Of a stretch of DNA of 64,000 nt, positions 46,348 to 56,816 are shown piece by piece. The position numbers were made by a program, and so were the translations under genes. Position 1 is the first letter of the stretch. Each line of letters starts with the position of its first letter. The notes under the pieces are model-generated. The model was not told the DNA's origin and did no database searches. It was given only the letters and a program-made list of their open reading frames with translations. Location: contig NZ_JARWSK010000006.1 in NCBI RefSeq assembly GCF_031081985.1, forward strand, positions 1-64,000, written 5' to 3'. Source of the stretch: Komagataeibacter xylinus (GTDB lineage Bacteria > Pseudomonadota > Alphaproteobacteria > Acetobacterales > Acetobacteraceae).

Positions 46348-47754
46348 TCATACCCTATCACGTATGAAATCCACAAAACGTCTTACAAGGCCGCCGGGGC
46401 GGGCGTCGCGCGTGTCGGGCTCGCCCATTTCATCAGCAGCGCCCGCAGCCCAGGCCAGCAGTCCGGCCGATGTGGAGAACATGGGCCATGTGGCCGAGTT
46501 TTCAGGCAGGCCCACAATGCGGCGCGGGCGGCCAAGGCGCACCTGGCGGTTGAGGATGCGCGCCGCCATGGGGCCGATTCCCTCAAGCAGCGAGCCGCCG
46601 CCGGTCAGGATCACGCGGCCGTCGGCCGCAGGCCCCACGGCTGCCATTTCCAGCCTGTCACGTATCATTTCCAGGGTTTCCTCCACGCGCGGATGTATGA
46701 TCGAAACGATCTTTGAGCGTGAAATTCTGACATAATGATGGTCGTTATCGCCAATCAATTGCACGAGGATGGGGTCGCTATCATCGCCCGCGAGCAGTTC
46801 GGCCGAGCCATACATGGTCTTGAGCCGCTCGGCGCTGTCGATCGAGGTGGAAAGACCCTGCGCAATATCGCGTGTGATATGCAGCCCCCCCACCGGAATC
46901 GTGGCCGTGTGCAGCAGCCTGCCCTCGCCAAACACGCCGATCGAGGTCAGCCCGCCGCCCATGTCCACCACGGTCGCGCCGAGGTTGCGCTCGTCCTCGC
47001 TCATCACCGCAAGCCCCGAGGCCAGCGGGGAGGACACCATGCCCGCGATCTTGAGTTCCACGCGTGACAGGACGGCCTCGAGGTTGCGCAGCGCCGTGGT
47101 GTTGGCGTCGATCACATGCAGCCGTGCCGAGAGCAGGTCGCACAGGTGCCCGCGCGGATCGAGTACTTCCTGCGTATCGTCCACCGCATAGTCGAGCGGC
47201 AGGGTATGGATGGCCGAGCGCCCCTCTGAGATGGCGCGCAGCCGCCCTTCGGCAATGATGCGGCTGACATCGCCCTGCGTGACCTCGCGCCCGCCAATGG
47301 GCCAGCGTGCATTGATGTGACGGCTCTCGGGGTGGCCGCATGACAGGTTGACGAAAATCGAATCGCGCCGCTCCGTCGCCATGTCCTCGGCCTGCGCCAC
47401 GGCGTTGCGTATGGCCGATTCCGCCTCGCGCAGGTCCACGATCCCGCCCGAGCGCACCCCGTGCGAGCGCCGCCAGCCATGGCCGAGGATGCGGATGGTG
47501 TTGTCAGGCTCGCCGCGCCCGATCAGGCAGACAATCTTGGTCGAGCCGATGTCAAGCACGCTGAACGGCCCGGTGCGCAGCTTGCGCGTGGGCATGCGCT
47601 CGGCGGCGGGCACAAGGGTTGCGGGCGCGCGCGGGCGGGGCACGCGCGCGGGCACGGCAGGGCCACGGATGGCCGGTACCGCAGGGGTTGCCGGTGTGGT
47701 CGTGCGTGTTGCGGGAAGGGTCGTCCTGACCGGTCCCGGCACTGGATACGTCAT
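46348..47754 (-). CDS. ftsA: cell division protein FtsA
   Basis: 468 residues of the actin-like ATPase family: SVLDIGSTKIVCLIG (phosphate 1), TVVDMGGGLTSIGVF (phosphate 2) and VILTGGGSLLEGI (adenosine). C-terminal GLVRRFVDFIRDRV is the membrane-targeting amphipathic helix. The ATG overlaps the ftsQ stop, which gives an unusual Pro/Ala/Thr/Arg-rich extension of about 53 residues before the conserved start (MPTRKLRTGPF). Confidence 0.94.
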   Translation of the reverse strand: MTYPVPGPVRTTLPATRTTTPATPAVPAIRGPAVPARVPRPRAPATLVPAAERMPTRKLRTGPFSVLDIGSTKIVCLIGRGEPDNTIRILGHGWRRSHGVRSGGIVDLREAESAIRNAVAQAEDMATERRDSIFVNLSCGHPESRHINARWPIGGREVTQGDVSRIIAEGRLRAISEGRSAIHTLPLDYAVDDTQEVLDPRGHLCDLLSARLHVIDANTTALRNLEAVLSRVELKIAGMVSSPLASGLAVMSEDERNLGATVVDMGGGLTSIGVFGEGRLLHTATIPVGGLHITRDIAQGLSTSIDSAERLKTMYGSAELLAGDDSDPILVQLIGDNDHHYVRISRSKIVSIIHPRVEETLEMIRDRLEMAAVGPAADGRVILTGGGSLLEGIGPMAARILNRQVRLGRPRRIVGLPENSATWPMFSTSAGLLAWAAGAADEMGEPDTRDARPGGLVRRFVDFIRDRV

Positions 47755-48686
47755 GCCCGCCTCCGTCTCAGGCCGTTATCAGGGTCAAGCCATGGCTGCA
47801 CGGGTGCCTGGTCGCTCGTGGGGGCCGCCTGTGGCGGGCCATCGCCCTGGTCGGGTCCGTTGCTGTTGTCATTTGGCGTCACGGGGTTCTCACGGATGAT
47901 CAGGCGGTCTGGCAGGCGCATGTCTATGGCGATAACGGGCCGGTCGAGTATTTTTATGGTTTCCTGCATTTGTGCAAGGCGCTTGAGCGCTGCCACTTCC
48001 TGTCCTTCGGGCAGCAGGATGGTCGTGCCGTTGCGCAGCGTCAGGTTCCACCGGCGCTGCCCCACGCGGGCCGCGGCCACGACATGGCTGCTCACCTCGG
48101 GCTGGGCCGTGAGTTCATCGATCATGGCGGCAGCGGCAAGATTGGCGTCGGGTCCGACCACGAGCGGCAACTGGCGGAAGGTCTCGGCATCCTTGCCGGT
48201 CATGCCCTTGTCGCGCACCTGGTTGCCTGCCCGGTCGATCAGCATGAAATGACCGTGATTCTGCCACACCGCAAAGGGCTGGCGCTCGAACAGATGGATG
48301 ACAATGGTGCCCGGCAGGTGGCGCTCGACCACGGAATGATCGACAAAGGGCAGAGCGTCGATGCGCTCGCGCGCCGCCTTGACCGAAAAGCCGAGAATGA
48401 AATCGCCCGTGCGCACGCCCAGCGCTTCCTGCAGTGCGTTTTCGCTGGTCAGCACGCAGCCGGTCACGTCAATCTCGGTCACGCGCAGCGGCAGCATGTT
48501 GATGATCCGGCCCCTCAGTGTGGCAAAGCGCGGGTCCGAGCCGACATGACGCAGCGCCATGACGCCGCCCGCCACCAGCCCCACCAGCACCAGTCCCAGC
48601 AGGGCCGGGCGGATCAGGCGTTTCTGGCGGCGCAGGAAGATCGAAAGCCTTGATGGGCGGTCGCCGCTGTCGGTCGGTCGCCTCAT
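47751..48686 (-). CDS. ftsQ: cell division protein FtsQ
   Basis: 311 residues. One membrane helix (ALLGLVLVGLVAGGVMAL), a POTRA domain (RVTEIDVTGCVLTSENALQEALG) and the FtsQ beta domain (LPFVDHSVVERHLPGTIVI). It links FtsA/Z in the cytoplasm to FtsL and FtsI. The ATG at 48686 overlaps the ddl stop by 4 bp and is preferred over 48722. Confidence 0.93.
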   Translation of the reverse strand: MRRPTDSGDRPSRLSIFLRRQKRLIRPALLGLVLVGLVAGGVMALRHVGSDPRFATLRGRIINMLPLRVTEIDVTGCVLTSENALQEALGVRTGDFILGFSVKAARERIDALPFVDHSVVERHLPGTIVIHLFERQPFAVWQNHGHFMLIDRAGNQVRDKGMTGKDAETFRQLPLVVGPDANLAAAAMIDELTAQPEVSSHVVAAARVGQRRWNLTLRNGTTILLPEGQEVAALKRLAQMQETIKILDRPVIAIDMRLPDRLIIRENPVTPNDNSNGPDQGDGPPQAAPTSDQAPVQPWLDPDNGLRRRRA

Positions 48687-49621
48687 GTACGGCAGGTCGC
48701 CTGGTCGATCATCCACTGGCACAGCGTGGCGTAGTCCATGCCGCAGGCGGCAGCCTGCTCGGGCAGCAGCGATGTGGGCGTCATGCCCGGCTGGGTGTTG
48801 GTTTCCAAAATCACGAGGCGGCCGGGCAGGTCGGTGCCTGCCGTGTCATCGTAACGGAAATCAGTGCGGCTTGCCCCCCGGCAGCCCAGCGCGCGATGGG
48901 TGGCCAGCGCCAGTTCGCGCGCCTGCTCGAAGGCGGCGGGATGAATGCGCGCGGGCAGTTCGTGGCACGAGCCGCCCGCGGCGTATTTGGCCTGGTAGTC
49001 ATAGAAGGTGGGGCCGCTGCCGGTGGGGGTGATGTCGGTCACGGTCAGGGCGCGGTCATGCAGCACGCCCACGGTCAGTTCGCGGCCGGGAATGTATTCT
49101 TCCACCAGCATCCGGGGGCCGAATGTCCAGCCGCGTGCGATCTCGGCGCGGCGGTTGCTGCCTGCGCGGATGATCTCCACGCCCACCGATGACCCCTCAT
49201 TGAGCGGCTTGACCACGTAGGGGGCTGGCAGCGGGTCGGCGGGTTCGAGTTCGGCGGGGGTGAGGCACATCCCGGTGGCGATGGGCAGGCTGGCTGCGGC
49301 AAACACGGCGCGGGCGGCATCCTTGTCCATGGCGGTGGCCGAGGCCCGCACGCCGGAATGCGTGTAGGGAATGCCCATCCAGTCGAGTATGCCCTGAATC
49401 GACCCGTCCTCGCCAAAACGGCCATGCAGGGCGTTGAACACGACATCGGGCTGGCTTTGTTGCAGGTCGCGCACCAGGGCCAGCAGGTCGGCGGTGGGGT
49501 CGATGACATGCACGTCATGGCCAAGGCCGCGCAGCGCGTCCGCCACGTTGCGCCCGCTATCGAGGCTGACCTCGCGCTCGGCGGAAAGACCGCCCATCAG
49601 CACGCAGATGCGGCGTTTCAT
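48683..49621 (-). CDS. ddl: D-alanine--D-alanine ligase
   Basis: 312 residues, ATP-grasp. VLMGGLSAEREVSLDSG at the N terminus, ALHGRFGEDGSIQGILDWMGIPYTHSG, and C-terminal LETNTQPGMTPTSLLPEQA are the family motifs. Supplies D-Ala-D-Ala for MurF. Confidence 0.95.
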   Translation of the reverse strand: MKRRICVLMGGLSAEREVSLDSGRNVADALRGLGHDVHVIDPTADLLALVRDLQQSQPDVVFNALHGRFGEDGSIQGILDWMGIPYTHSGVRASATAMDKDAARAVFAAASLPIATGMCLTPAELEPADPLPAPYVVKPLNEGSSVGVEIIRAGSNRRAEIARGWTFGPRMLVEEYIPGRELTVGVLHDRALTVTDITPTGSGPTFYDYQAKYAAGGSCHELPARIHPAAFEQARELALATHRALGCRGASRTDFRYDDTAGTDLPGRLVILETNTQPGMTPTSLLPEQAAACGMDYATLCQWMIDQATCRT

Positions 49622-50589
49622 GTGTTATCTCCCGTGCCTTGCGGGGCAGGCCGCCCGATGCGCTTGATTTCCCACCGCAGCATGACCGCCGTATGGTCAT
49701 GCACGCGCTGACGCACGACATCACCAAGACGTTCAAGGTCGGCGGCGGTTGCGGTGCCGGTATTGAGCATGAAGTTGCAGTGCTTCTCGCTGATCTGGGC
49801 ACCACCCACCACAAGCCCGCGGCAGCCTGCGGCGTCGATCAGTTCCCATGCCTTGCGCTCCGATTCGTCGGGTGCGGGGTTGCGGAAGGTGGAGCCGCCG
49901 GTGCGCGCGCGCACCGGCTGGGCGCCCTCGCGCGCGGCACGGATCTCGTCAATGCGCTGGCGGATGACGGCAGGCGGCGCCTCCTGCGCGTTGAGGCGCG
50001 CGCGCACCACCACGGCCTGCGGCGGCAGGCTGGCATGGCGGTAGCCAAAATCAAGCGAGGCGGCAGGCAGGCGCAGCAGTCCGCCATCGCGGGTCACGAT
50101 TTCCACCCAGTCCAGCACCGTAGCCATGTCCGAGCCGTAAGCGCCCGCGTTCATGGCCACGGCCCCCCCGATCGAGCCGGGAATGCCCGCCAGGAATTCA
50201 AGCCCCGACAGGCCTGCTTCGGCCGCATGTTCGGCCACGGTCATGTCCAGGCAGGCGGCCCCCACGACCAGGCCATCGCCATCGCGCCGGATGGTCGAAA
50301 AACCACGGGCGAGGCGGATGACCAGCCCGTCAATCCCGCCATCGCGCACGATCACGTTCGAGCACGCGCCCAGCGGCAGCACCGGCACCTCAAGCGGCAG
50401 GCGGCCGAGCACCTGCGCCAGGTCCTCGGCACTGGCGGGCTGGAACAATAGCTCGGCCGCCCCCCCCACGCGGAACCATGTGCGCGGGCCGAGGGCGGCC
50501 TGCGGGGTCAGGCGCCCACGGGGGCGGAATTCGTCCGTGTCCAGAACCTGCGCCCATTGAGGCAGGGGAGTGGCGGGGTCAGTGGTCAT
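49618..50589 (-). CDS. murB: UDP-N-acetylenolpyruvoylglucosamine reductase
   Basis: 323 residues. FAD-binding [51 protein letters not shown] (catalytic region), and [11 protein letters not shown] near the C terminus. Makes UDP-MurNAc. The start overlaps the murC stop as ATGA. Confidence 0.95.
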   Translation of the reverse strand: MTTDPATPLPQWAQVLDTDEFRPRGRLTPQAALGPRTWFRVGGAAELLFQPASAEDLAQVLGRLPLEVPVLPLGACSNVIVRDGGIDGLVIRLARGFSTIRRDGDGLVVGAACLDMTVAEHAAEAGLSGLEFLAGIPGSIGGAVAMNAGAYGSDMATVLDWVEIVTRDGGLLRLPAASLDFGYRHASLPPQAVVVRARLNAQEAPPAVIRQRIDEIRAAREGAQPVRARTGGSTFRNPAPDESERKAWELIDAAGCRGLVVGGAQISEKHCNFMLNTGTATAADLERLGDVVRQRVHDHTAVMLRWEIKRIGRPAPQGTGDNT

Positions 50590-52034
50590 GAATGGGCATC
50601 CGCCTTCTGGGCGGGGGCATGGGCAATGCCCTGCAGTTCCGCAAGCTGGGCTGGCAGCGCCTGTGCCCAGTTGGTGATGCTGCCAGCACCGAGGCACACC
50701 ACGAAGTCACCGGGGCGGGCGATGGCGTTGATCATTTCCGCCAGATGCTCAGGCCCCGGCAGCGGCACGACCGAGCGGTGCCCGCGCTCGCGCAGGCCCT
50801 CGACCAGCGCATCGCGGTCGATGCCCTCGATCGGCTGCTCGCCGGCGGCATACACATCGGCAATGATGACCGTGCCCGCGTCGTTCATGCAGGTGCAGAA
50901 CTCGTTGAACAGGCTCTTGAGGCGCGAATAACGGTGCGGCTGCATCACCGCGATCACGTTGCCCGCGCCCGCCTGGCGTGCGGCCTTGAGCACGGCGGCG
51001 ATCTCGACGGGGTGGTGGCCGTAATCGTCGATGATGGTGATGCCCCCGGTCTCGCCCGTGCGGGTGAAGCGGCGCTTGACGCCCCTGAAGGCGGCAAAGG
51101 CCGAGCGGATGGTGGCATCGTCGATTTCCATCTCGGTGCCCACCGCAATCGCCGCCAGCGCGTTCTGCACGTTGTGATGGCCGAGCATGGGCAGGCGGAA
51201 CGGGCCCGCCCGGCGCGAACGGTTGCGGTTGCGGTTGGTGATCACGACCTCGAAGGTGGCGCCAAGCTTGTCGGTAATCACCTTTTCGGCGCGTACGTCG
51301 GCCTGCGGCGAGAAACCGTAGGTGACGATGCGGTGGTCGGACAGGCGCGGGATCATCTGCTGCACGGCGGGGTGGTCGATGCACAGCACGGCAAAGCCGT
51401 AGAACGGAATGTTCGACACGAACTGGTCATACGCCGCCTGCATCGCCTCTTCCGTGCCCCAGTGGTCGAGGTGCTCGGGGTCCATGTTGGTCACGACCGT
51501 AATGACCGAAGGCAGGCGCAGGAACGAGCCGTCGCTCTCATCGGCCTCGACCACCATCCAGTCGCCCGAGCCCATGCGGGTGTTGGTGCCGTAGGCTTCG
51601 ATGATGCCGCCATTGATGACCGTGGGGTCAAGCTTCGCGGCCTCGAGCACGGCGGCGACAAGGCTGGTGGTGGTGGTCTTGCCATGTGTGCCGCCAACAG
51701 CCACCGACCAGCGCAGGCGCATCAGTTCAGCCAGCATCTCGGCGCGGCGCACCACCGGGATCAGGCGCGCGCGCGCGGCCACCACCTCGGGGTTGTCGCG
51801 CTTGACGGCAGTCGAGGTGACCACCACCTGAGCCCCGCCAAGATTGGCCGCGTCATGGCCAATGGTGACGGGAATGCCGGAAGCACGCAGGCGGGCTACA
51901 TTGGCGCTCTCGGCAATGTCGGAGCCCTGCACCGCATAGCCAAGCATGTGCAGCACTTCGGCAATGCCGGACATGCCAATTCCGCCAATGCCGACGAAAT
52001 GAATGGTGCCAATCGAAAGGGGCAGGGCTCTCAT
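50586..52034 (-). CDS. murC: UDP-N-acetylmuramate--L-alanine ligase
   Basis: 482 residues. [18 protein letters not shown] at the N terminus and the Mur-ligase ATP loop [21 protein letters not shown] and [10 protein letters not shown] are also diagnostic. Adds L-Ala to UDP-MurNAc. Confidence 0.96.
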   Translation of the reverse strand: MRALPLSIGTIHFVGIGGIGMSGIAEVLHMLGYAVQGSDIAESANVARLRASGIPVTIGHDAANLGGAQVVVTSTAVKRDNPEVVAARARLIPVVRRAEMLAELMRLRWSVAVGGTHGKTTTTSLVAAVLEAAKLDPTVINGGIIEAYGTNTRMGSGDWMVVEADESDGSFLRLPSVITVVTNMDPEHLDHWGTEEAMQAAYDQFVSNIPFYGFAVLCIDHPAVQQMIPRLSDHRIVTYGFSPQADVRAEKVITDKLGATFEVVITNRNRNRSRRAGPFRLPMLGHHNVQNALAAIAVGTEMEIDDATIRSAFAAFRGVKRRFTRTGETGGITIIDDYGHHPVEIAAVLKAARQAGAGNVIAVMQPHRYSRLKSLFNEFCTCMNDAGTVIIADVYAAGEQPIEGIDRDALVEGLRERGHRSVVPLPGPEHLAEMINAIARPGDFVVCLGAGSITNWAQALPAQLAELQGIAHAPAQKADAHS

Positions 52035-52067
52035 CTACTCAGGTCTCCGTATTCGCGCTGCCGGGAA

Positions 52068-53180
52068 TTAAGCGGTGCGGGGCGTGTCAGGCAAGCGGGC
52101 TTCTATCATATCGGCCAGAAGGCGGGCGGCATCGGGGCGGCCAAGGCGGCTTGCGGCCTGCGCCGTGCGGGCCAGCAGGTCGCGGTCAGCGAGCAGGGTG
52201 GTCAGGCGTTGCGTGAGTGCCGGGGCAGTAAAATCAGGCTGGCGGATCATCCATGCCGCCCCTGCATCAATCAGCGCCTGCGCGTTGGCGCCCTGTTCAT
52301 CACGCGCGGCGATGGGCAGCGGCACCAGAAGCGACGGGCGGCCCGCCACGGCCAGTTCCGCCACCGATGAGCCACCCGCGCGGCCAATGACCAGATGGGC
52401 TGCGCGCAGCAGGCCGGGCACGTCATCAAGGAAAGGCGCTATGGTGGCGGGAATGCCAGCCGTTTTATAGGCGGCCTGCACGCGTTCGACATCCTCCGCG
52501 CGGGCCTGCTGGGTGACCTGCAGCCGCGCGCGCAGCGCAGGCGGCAGGGCGGCAAGGGCTTCGGGCACCACGTCGCTGAACACGCGGGCACCCAGCGAGC
52601 CGCCCCATACCAGAAGGTTGAGCACGCCGTTCGAGGGTTCATAGCCTTCCCCGCCCAGTGCCGCGATATCGGGGCGCACCGGCATGCCGGTCAGCGTGGT
52701 GGGCACGCCAGAGGGCACGCCCGCCACCGTGGGGAAGGACGTGGCGATGCCATCCATGCGCGGGGCCAGGAAGCCATTGGCCTTGCCCAGCACCGCATTG
52801 CCTTCATGAATGAACAGCAGCGGGCGGTTCCTGCCCAGCAGCCAGCCGCCAAGCAGCGGCGGCACGGAGGGGTAGCCGCCAAAGCCGATGATGGCGGCAG
52901 GACGGATGCGGCCAATGATGCCGCGTGCCTGCATCGTGCCCCGCGCCAGCGCCAGCGCCGCCCGGCTGGCCCGCGCCAGGCCGCGCCCGGCAATGCCAGC
53001 GCCCGGCAGTACGAACTGCTGGCGGCCTGCAAACACGCCACTGTCGCGCCCGCCTGCGCGCTGGTCGGTCATGAGGAGAATGTCATGCCCCCGGCGCACC
53101 AGTTCGCAGGCCAGTGCCTCGGCGGGGAAGAAGTGGCCGCCGGTGCCCCCGGCCGCCACGGCAATGCAGTGTTGGGTCAT
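52068..53180 (-). CDS. murG: UDP-GlcNAc:lipid I GlcNAc transferase MurG
   Basis: 370 residues. Gly-rich N-terminal motif AAGGTGGHFFPAEALACEL, GFGGYPSVPPLLGG, HEGNAVLGKANG, and C-terminal GRAGGSSVAELAVAGRPSLLVPLP. Converts lipid I to lipid II at the inner face. GTG-free ATGA overlap with ftsW sets the start. Confidence 0.95.
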   Translation of the reverse strand: MTQHCIAVAAGGTGGHFFPAEALACELVRRGHDILLMTDQRAGGRDSGVFAGRQQFVLPGAGIAGRGLARASRAALALARGTMQARGIIGRIRPAAIIGFGGYPSVPPLLGGWLLGRNRPLLFIHEGNAVLGKANGFLAPRMDGIATSFPTVAGVPSGVPTTLTGMPVRPDIAALGGEGYEPSNGVLNLLVWGGSLGARVFSDVVPEALAALPPALRARLQVTQQARAEDVERVQAAYKTAGIPATIAPFLDDVPGLLRAAHLVIGRAGGSSVAELAVAGRPSLLVPLPIAARDEQGANAQALIDAGAAWMIRQPDFTAPALTQRLTTLLADRDLLARTAQAASRLGRPDAARLLADMIEARLPDTPRTA

Positions 53181-54343
53181 GACGATCCTCTCGGTGCGGG
53201 GGTAGGGGCTGGCGTAAACTGCCCGAAGCGGGTCTCGTTGGGCCGGTTGCGGGTCAGCGCCAGCACCAGCCCGATGGTCAGCGCCACCGACATGGCCGAT
53301 GACCCGCCATAGGAAATGAACGGCAGCGTCATGCCCTTGGTCGGGATGAGGTGCAGCGTCGAGCCCATGTTGACAAAGGCCTGCAACCCGAAGCCCGTCA
53401 CCAGCCCCGCCGTTGCCACGGCAATGAAGGGATCGTTCTCGCGCAGCAGCTTGAGCAGCGTGCGGATGACGATGGTGGCGAACACGCCAATGATGAACAG
53501 GCACACCAGCATGCCGAATTCCTCGCCCGCCACCGCGAATACGAAATCGGCATGCGCATCGGGCAGCAGGTCCTTCACCCGGCCTTCACCCGGCCCGCGC
53601 CCCAGCAGGCCACCATTGCCAAAAGCGCGCAGTGCCGTGTCGATCTGGTAATGGTCGCCCACGGCGGGGTGCAGAAACCGCTCAACGCGCGAGCGCACAT
53701 GCGGGAACACCATATACGCGCCAATAAATGCCGCCACCATGCTGGCGACACCTGCGCCCACCAGGAACAGGCTCAGCCCATCAACAAAAAGCTGCGCCAG
53801 GAATACGGTGGTAATCACGCTCAGCATGCCGATATCGGGCTGCGACTTGAGCAGCAGCAGCACGAGCGCGAACAGCCCCAGCGCCACCAGCAGGCCAGGC
53901 AGATATGGTCGCGTCCTGCGCTCGGTCAGCAGCCAGGCGGTGACCACGGCAAAGAAGGGCTTGAGGAATTCGGAGGGCTGGACCGACATCATCGGCAGCG
54001 CGATCCACCGCCGCGCGCCCTTGATCTCGATGCCATGCACAAGGGTCATGAAGGTGGCGGCAAGTGCGAGTGCGAAGCCGATCCACCCCATCAGCCGCAC
54101 CCCGCGTAGCGAAAGGAGCGAGGTTGCGCACACGATCACTGCCGCGAGCACCAGAAAGACGACCTGCTTGAAAATGAACATATCGCGCGAGGCGCCAATA
54201 CGCACCGCCACCGCCGGGCTTGCCGCCAGCATCAGGATATAGCCGAACCCGATCAGGATGCACACGCAGATCAGGGTGACCCGGTCGATGCTCCGCCACC
54301 ATCGCGCCAGATGCGATGTGTTTATGCGCGACAGGCCACTCAT
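53177..54343 (-). CDS. ftsW: septal peptidoglycan polymerase FtsW
   Basis: 388 residues, SEDS family, about 10 membrane segments. ARRWIALPMMSVQPSEFLKP (with the catalytic-loop region), GRGPGEGRVKDLLPDAHADFVFAVAGEEFG, and the C-terminal LPFISYGGSSAMSVAL. Works with FtsI at the septum. Confidence 0.95.
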   Translation of the reverse strand: MSGLSRINTSHLARWWRSIDRVTLICVCILIGFGYILMLAASPAVAVRIGASRDMFIFKQVVFLVLAAVIVCATSLLSLRGVRLMGWIGFALALAATFMTLVHGIEIKGARRWIALPMMSVQPSEFLKPFFAVVTAWLLTERRTRPYLPGLLVALGLFALVLLLLKSQPDIGMLSVITTVFLAQLFVDGLSLFLVGAGVASMVAAFIGAYMVFPHVRSRVERFLHPAVGDHYQIDTALRAFGNGGLLGRGPGEGRVKDLLPDAHADFVFAVAGEEFGMLVCLFIIGVFATIVIRTLLKLLRENDPFIAVATAGLVTGFGLQAFVNMGSTLHLIPTKGMTLPFISYGGSSAMSVALTIGLVLALTRNRPNETRFGQFTPAPTPAPRGSS

Positions 54344-55728
54344 TGCGCGCCGGTGCCCTCCGGCTTTGCCACAAGGGCTGCAAAACGCGCGCCTCGGGCT
54401 TCAAAACCGCTGAACTGGTCAAAGCTCGCACAGGCGGGCGAAAGCATCACCACGTCCACGCCCAGCGCGCGGGCGGCCTCGTATGCCTCGGGCACGGCGC
54501 GCTCAAGGGTTTCGACAATGCGGTAGGGCACCTTGTGCTGCGCAAGGGTGCGGGCCAGCACCGGCGCGTCGCGCCCGATCAGCAGCGCCAGCGCCACGCG
54601 CCCGAACAGGGGCGCAAGCGGCTCGATTCCGCCCGCCTTGGCCGTGCCGCCTGCAATCCACACCATGCGTTCATGGCAGGCGAGCGCGCGGGCCGTGGCA
54701 TCGGCATTGGTGGCCTTGCTGTCATTGATGAAGCGAATGCCCTCTATGCTGCCCACCGTTTTCTGCCGGTGGTCGAGCGCGCTGAAGCTGCGCAGCGCGC
54801 CCTCCACCGCAGCCCGCGGCAGGCCCAGATGCAGCGCCATGGCCGTGGCGGCGGCGGCATTCTCGCGGTTATGGGTGCCGGGCAGGTCGGGCACATGGGT
54901 CAGGTCGGCAATCACGCCGTGGCGGTCGCACAGTGCGTGCGGCGTGCAATAGAAATCGCATTGCGGTATGTCCGCCCCGCTGATGCACGCCACCGTGGCG
55001 CGGGTGGGTGCAAGCAGGCGGTTCAGGCTGGCATAATCGGGCAGGGTCGCGCCCAGCACGGCCAGGTCGCCCGGGCCTTGGCGGTCGAACACATGCATCT
55101 TGGCCCGCGTGTAGCCGGTCATGTCGCCATGGCGGTCAAGGTGGTCGGGGGTGAGGTTGAGCAGGCAGGCGGCATCGAAATGCAACTGCTCCAGCCGCTC
55201 GAGCATGTATGATGACATTTCAAGCACGTACACCCCGTCATCGGGCAGCAGCGGCAGGCTGAGTGCGGCAGGACCGAGGTTGCCCCCAGCCGCGACCGCA
55301 ATGCCGCCACAGGCCAGCATGTGCGCCAGCAGCACGGTGGTGGTGGACTTGCCGTTGGTGCCGGTAATGCCCGCAAAACGCGCCTGGCTTCCCGCAGCCC
55401 GCACGGCGCGGAACAGCAGTTCGGCATCGGACAGGATCGGCACGCCCGCATCCCGCGCCATGGTGGCCAGCGGGTGCGGGCTGGGCAGGTGGTGCGGAAT
55501 GCCGGGCGAGAGCACGAGGGCCGCGAGCCCCAGCATGTTGGCAAACGGCGCAACCTTCAGGCGCGGGTGGTCGGCAAGGGCCGCGCGGGCCTCGGGCCGG
55601 TCATCCCACGCCTGCACGCTTGCGCCCATGGCCAGCAGGGCGGCAACAGCGGCATTGCCGTTACGGCCCAGCCCCGCCACGCCATAATGGTGGCCCGCGA
55701 ACAGGGTGGGGGGGAAGGGCGCGCTCAC
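54340..55728 (-). CDS. murD: UDP-MurNAc-L-Ala--D-Glu ligase
   Basis: 462 residues from a GTG overlapping the mraY stop (GTGA). HYGVAGLGRNGNAAVAAL, ATP loop GITGTNGKSTTTVL, NLTPDHLDRHG, and FINDSKATNADAT are the MurD motifs. Adds D-Glu. Confidence 0.95.
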   Translation of the reverse strand: MSAPFPPTLFAGHHYGVAGLGRNGNAAVAALLAMGASVQAWDDRPEARAALADHPRLKVAPFANMLGLAALVLSPGIPHHLPSPHPLATMARDAGVPILSDAELLFRAVRAAGSQARFAGITGTNGKSTTTVLLAHMLACGGIAVAAGGNLGPAALSLPLLPDDGVYVLEMSSYMLERLEQLHFDAACLLNLTPDHLDRHGDMTGYTRAKMHVFDRQGPGDLAVLGATLPDYASLNRLLAPTRATVACISGADIPQCDFYCTPHALCDRHGVIADLTHVPDLPGTHNRENAAAATAMALHLGLPRAAVEGALRSFSALDHRQKTVGSIEGIRFINDSKATNADATARALACHERMVWIAGGTAKAGGIEPLAPLFGRVALALLIGRDAPVLARTLAQHKVPYRIVETLERAVPEAYEAARALGVDVVMLSPACASFDQFSGFEARGARFAALVAKPEGTGAQ

Positions 55729-56816
55729 CGCAGTTTCAGCGTGGCCAGACCACACAGCCCCAGCACGATGGACACGATCCAGAAGCGGATCACGATCTTG
55801 GATTCCGCCCAGCCCTTTTTCTCGAAATGGTGGTGCAGCGGCGCCATCAGGAACACGCGCCGCCCGGTGCGCTTGTACCAGAACACCTGGATGATGACCG
55901 AAAGCGTCTCCACCACGAACAGCCCGCCCACGATGCACAGCACCAGCTCATGCTTGACCGCAACGGCCACGGCGCCAAGCGCGCCACCCAGCGCGAGCGA
56001 GCCGGTATCACCCATGAACACGGCGGCAGGCGGCGCGTTGAACCACAGGAAGCCCAGCCCCGCGCCCACAAGGGCGGAGCAGAACACCCCAAGCTCGCCC
56101 GTGCCGGGCACGGCGTGCAGTTGCAGGTAGTCGGCAAACACATGGTTGCCCACGAGGTAGGAAATCAGCGCGAATACGAGGGCCGCCACAATGACCGGCA
56201 CGATGGCCAGCCCGTCCAGCCCGTCGGTAAAGTTCACGGCGTTGCCAAACCCGGTGATGGTGATCATGGCGAACAGCGGAAAGGCGTAGCCCAGCGGCAG
56301 CAGCAGGTCTTTCACGAAGGGAAAGGCGAGGTGGTTGGCAAGGTCGGGCGGCATCATGTGCTCGAGCCAGATGCCACCGATCAGTGAGGCCCCGAACTCG
56401 CAGCCCAGCCGCACCCGCTTGGACACGCCATCGGTATTGCGGCGTGAGAGCTTGAGGTAGTCATCGGCAAAGCCCACCGCGCCAAAGGCCGCCGTGGTGA
56501 GCATGACGGCCCACACGAAGCCGTTGGTCAGGTCCGCCCACAGCAGGGTCGAGCCGAACAGCGAGAGCAGGATCAGCACGCCGCCCATTGTGGGCGTGCC
56601 CACCTTCTCGATCAGGTGGCGCTCCGGCCCGAGCTTGCGGATGGGCTGGCCACCGCGCTGGATGCGGCGCAACTGCGCGATCAGCGGGTTGCCCAGGCAC
56701 AGGCTGATGACCAGCGCCGTCAGGCACGCAGCACCCGAGCGGAACGTGATGTAGCGGAACAGGTTGAGCACGGAGGTATGGGCCGTGGCATGGTGCTCGA
56801 ACAGGTCATAGAGCAT
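55725..56816 (-). CDS. mraY: phospho-MurNAc-pentapeptide transferase MraY
   Basis: 363 residues, about 10 membrane segments. KVGTPTMGGVLIL, the catalytic GFADDYLKL, NFTDGLDGLAIVPV, and MAPLHHHFEKKGWAESKIVIRFW at the end are clear. Makes lipid I. Start shares one base with the murF stop. Confidence 0.96.
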   Translation of the reverse strand: MLYDLFEHHATAHTSVLNLFRYITFRSGAACLTALVISLCLGNPLIAQLRRIQRGGQPIRKLGPERHLIEKVGTPTMGGVLILLSLFGSTLLWADLTNGFVWAVMLTTAAFGAVGFADDYLKLSRRNTDGVSKRVRLGCEFGASLIGGIWLEHMMPPDLANHLAFPFVKDLLLPLGYAFPLFAMITITGFGNAVNFTDGLDGLAIVPVIVAALVFALISYLVGNHVFADYLQLHAVPGTGELGVFCSALVGAGLGFLWFNAPPAAVFMGDTGSLALGGALGAVAVAVKHELVLCIVGGLFVVETLSVIIQVFWYKRTGRRVFLMAPLHHHFEKKGWAESKIVIRFWIVSIVLGLCGLATLKLR

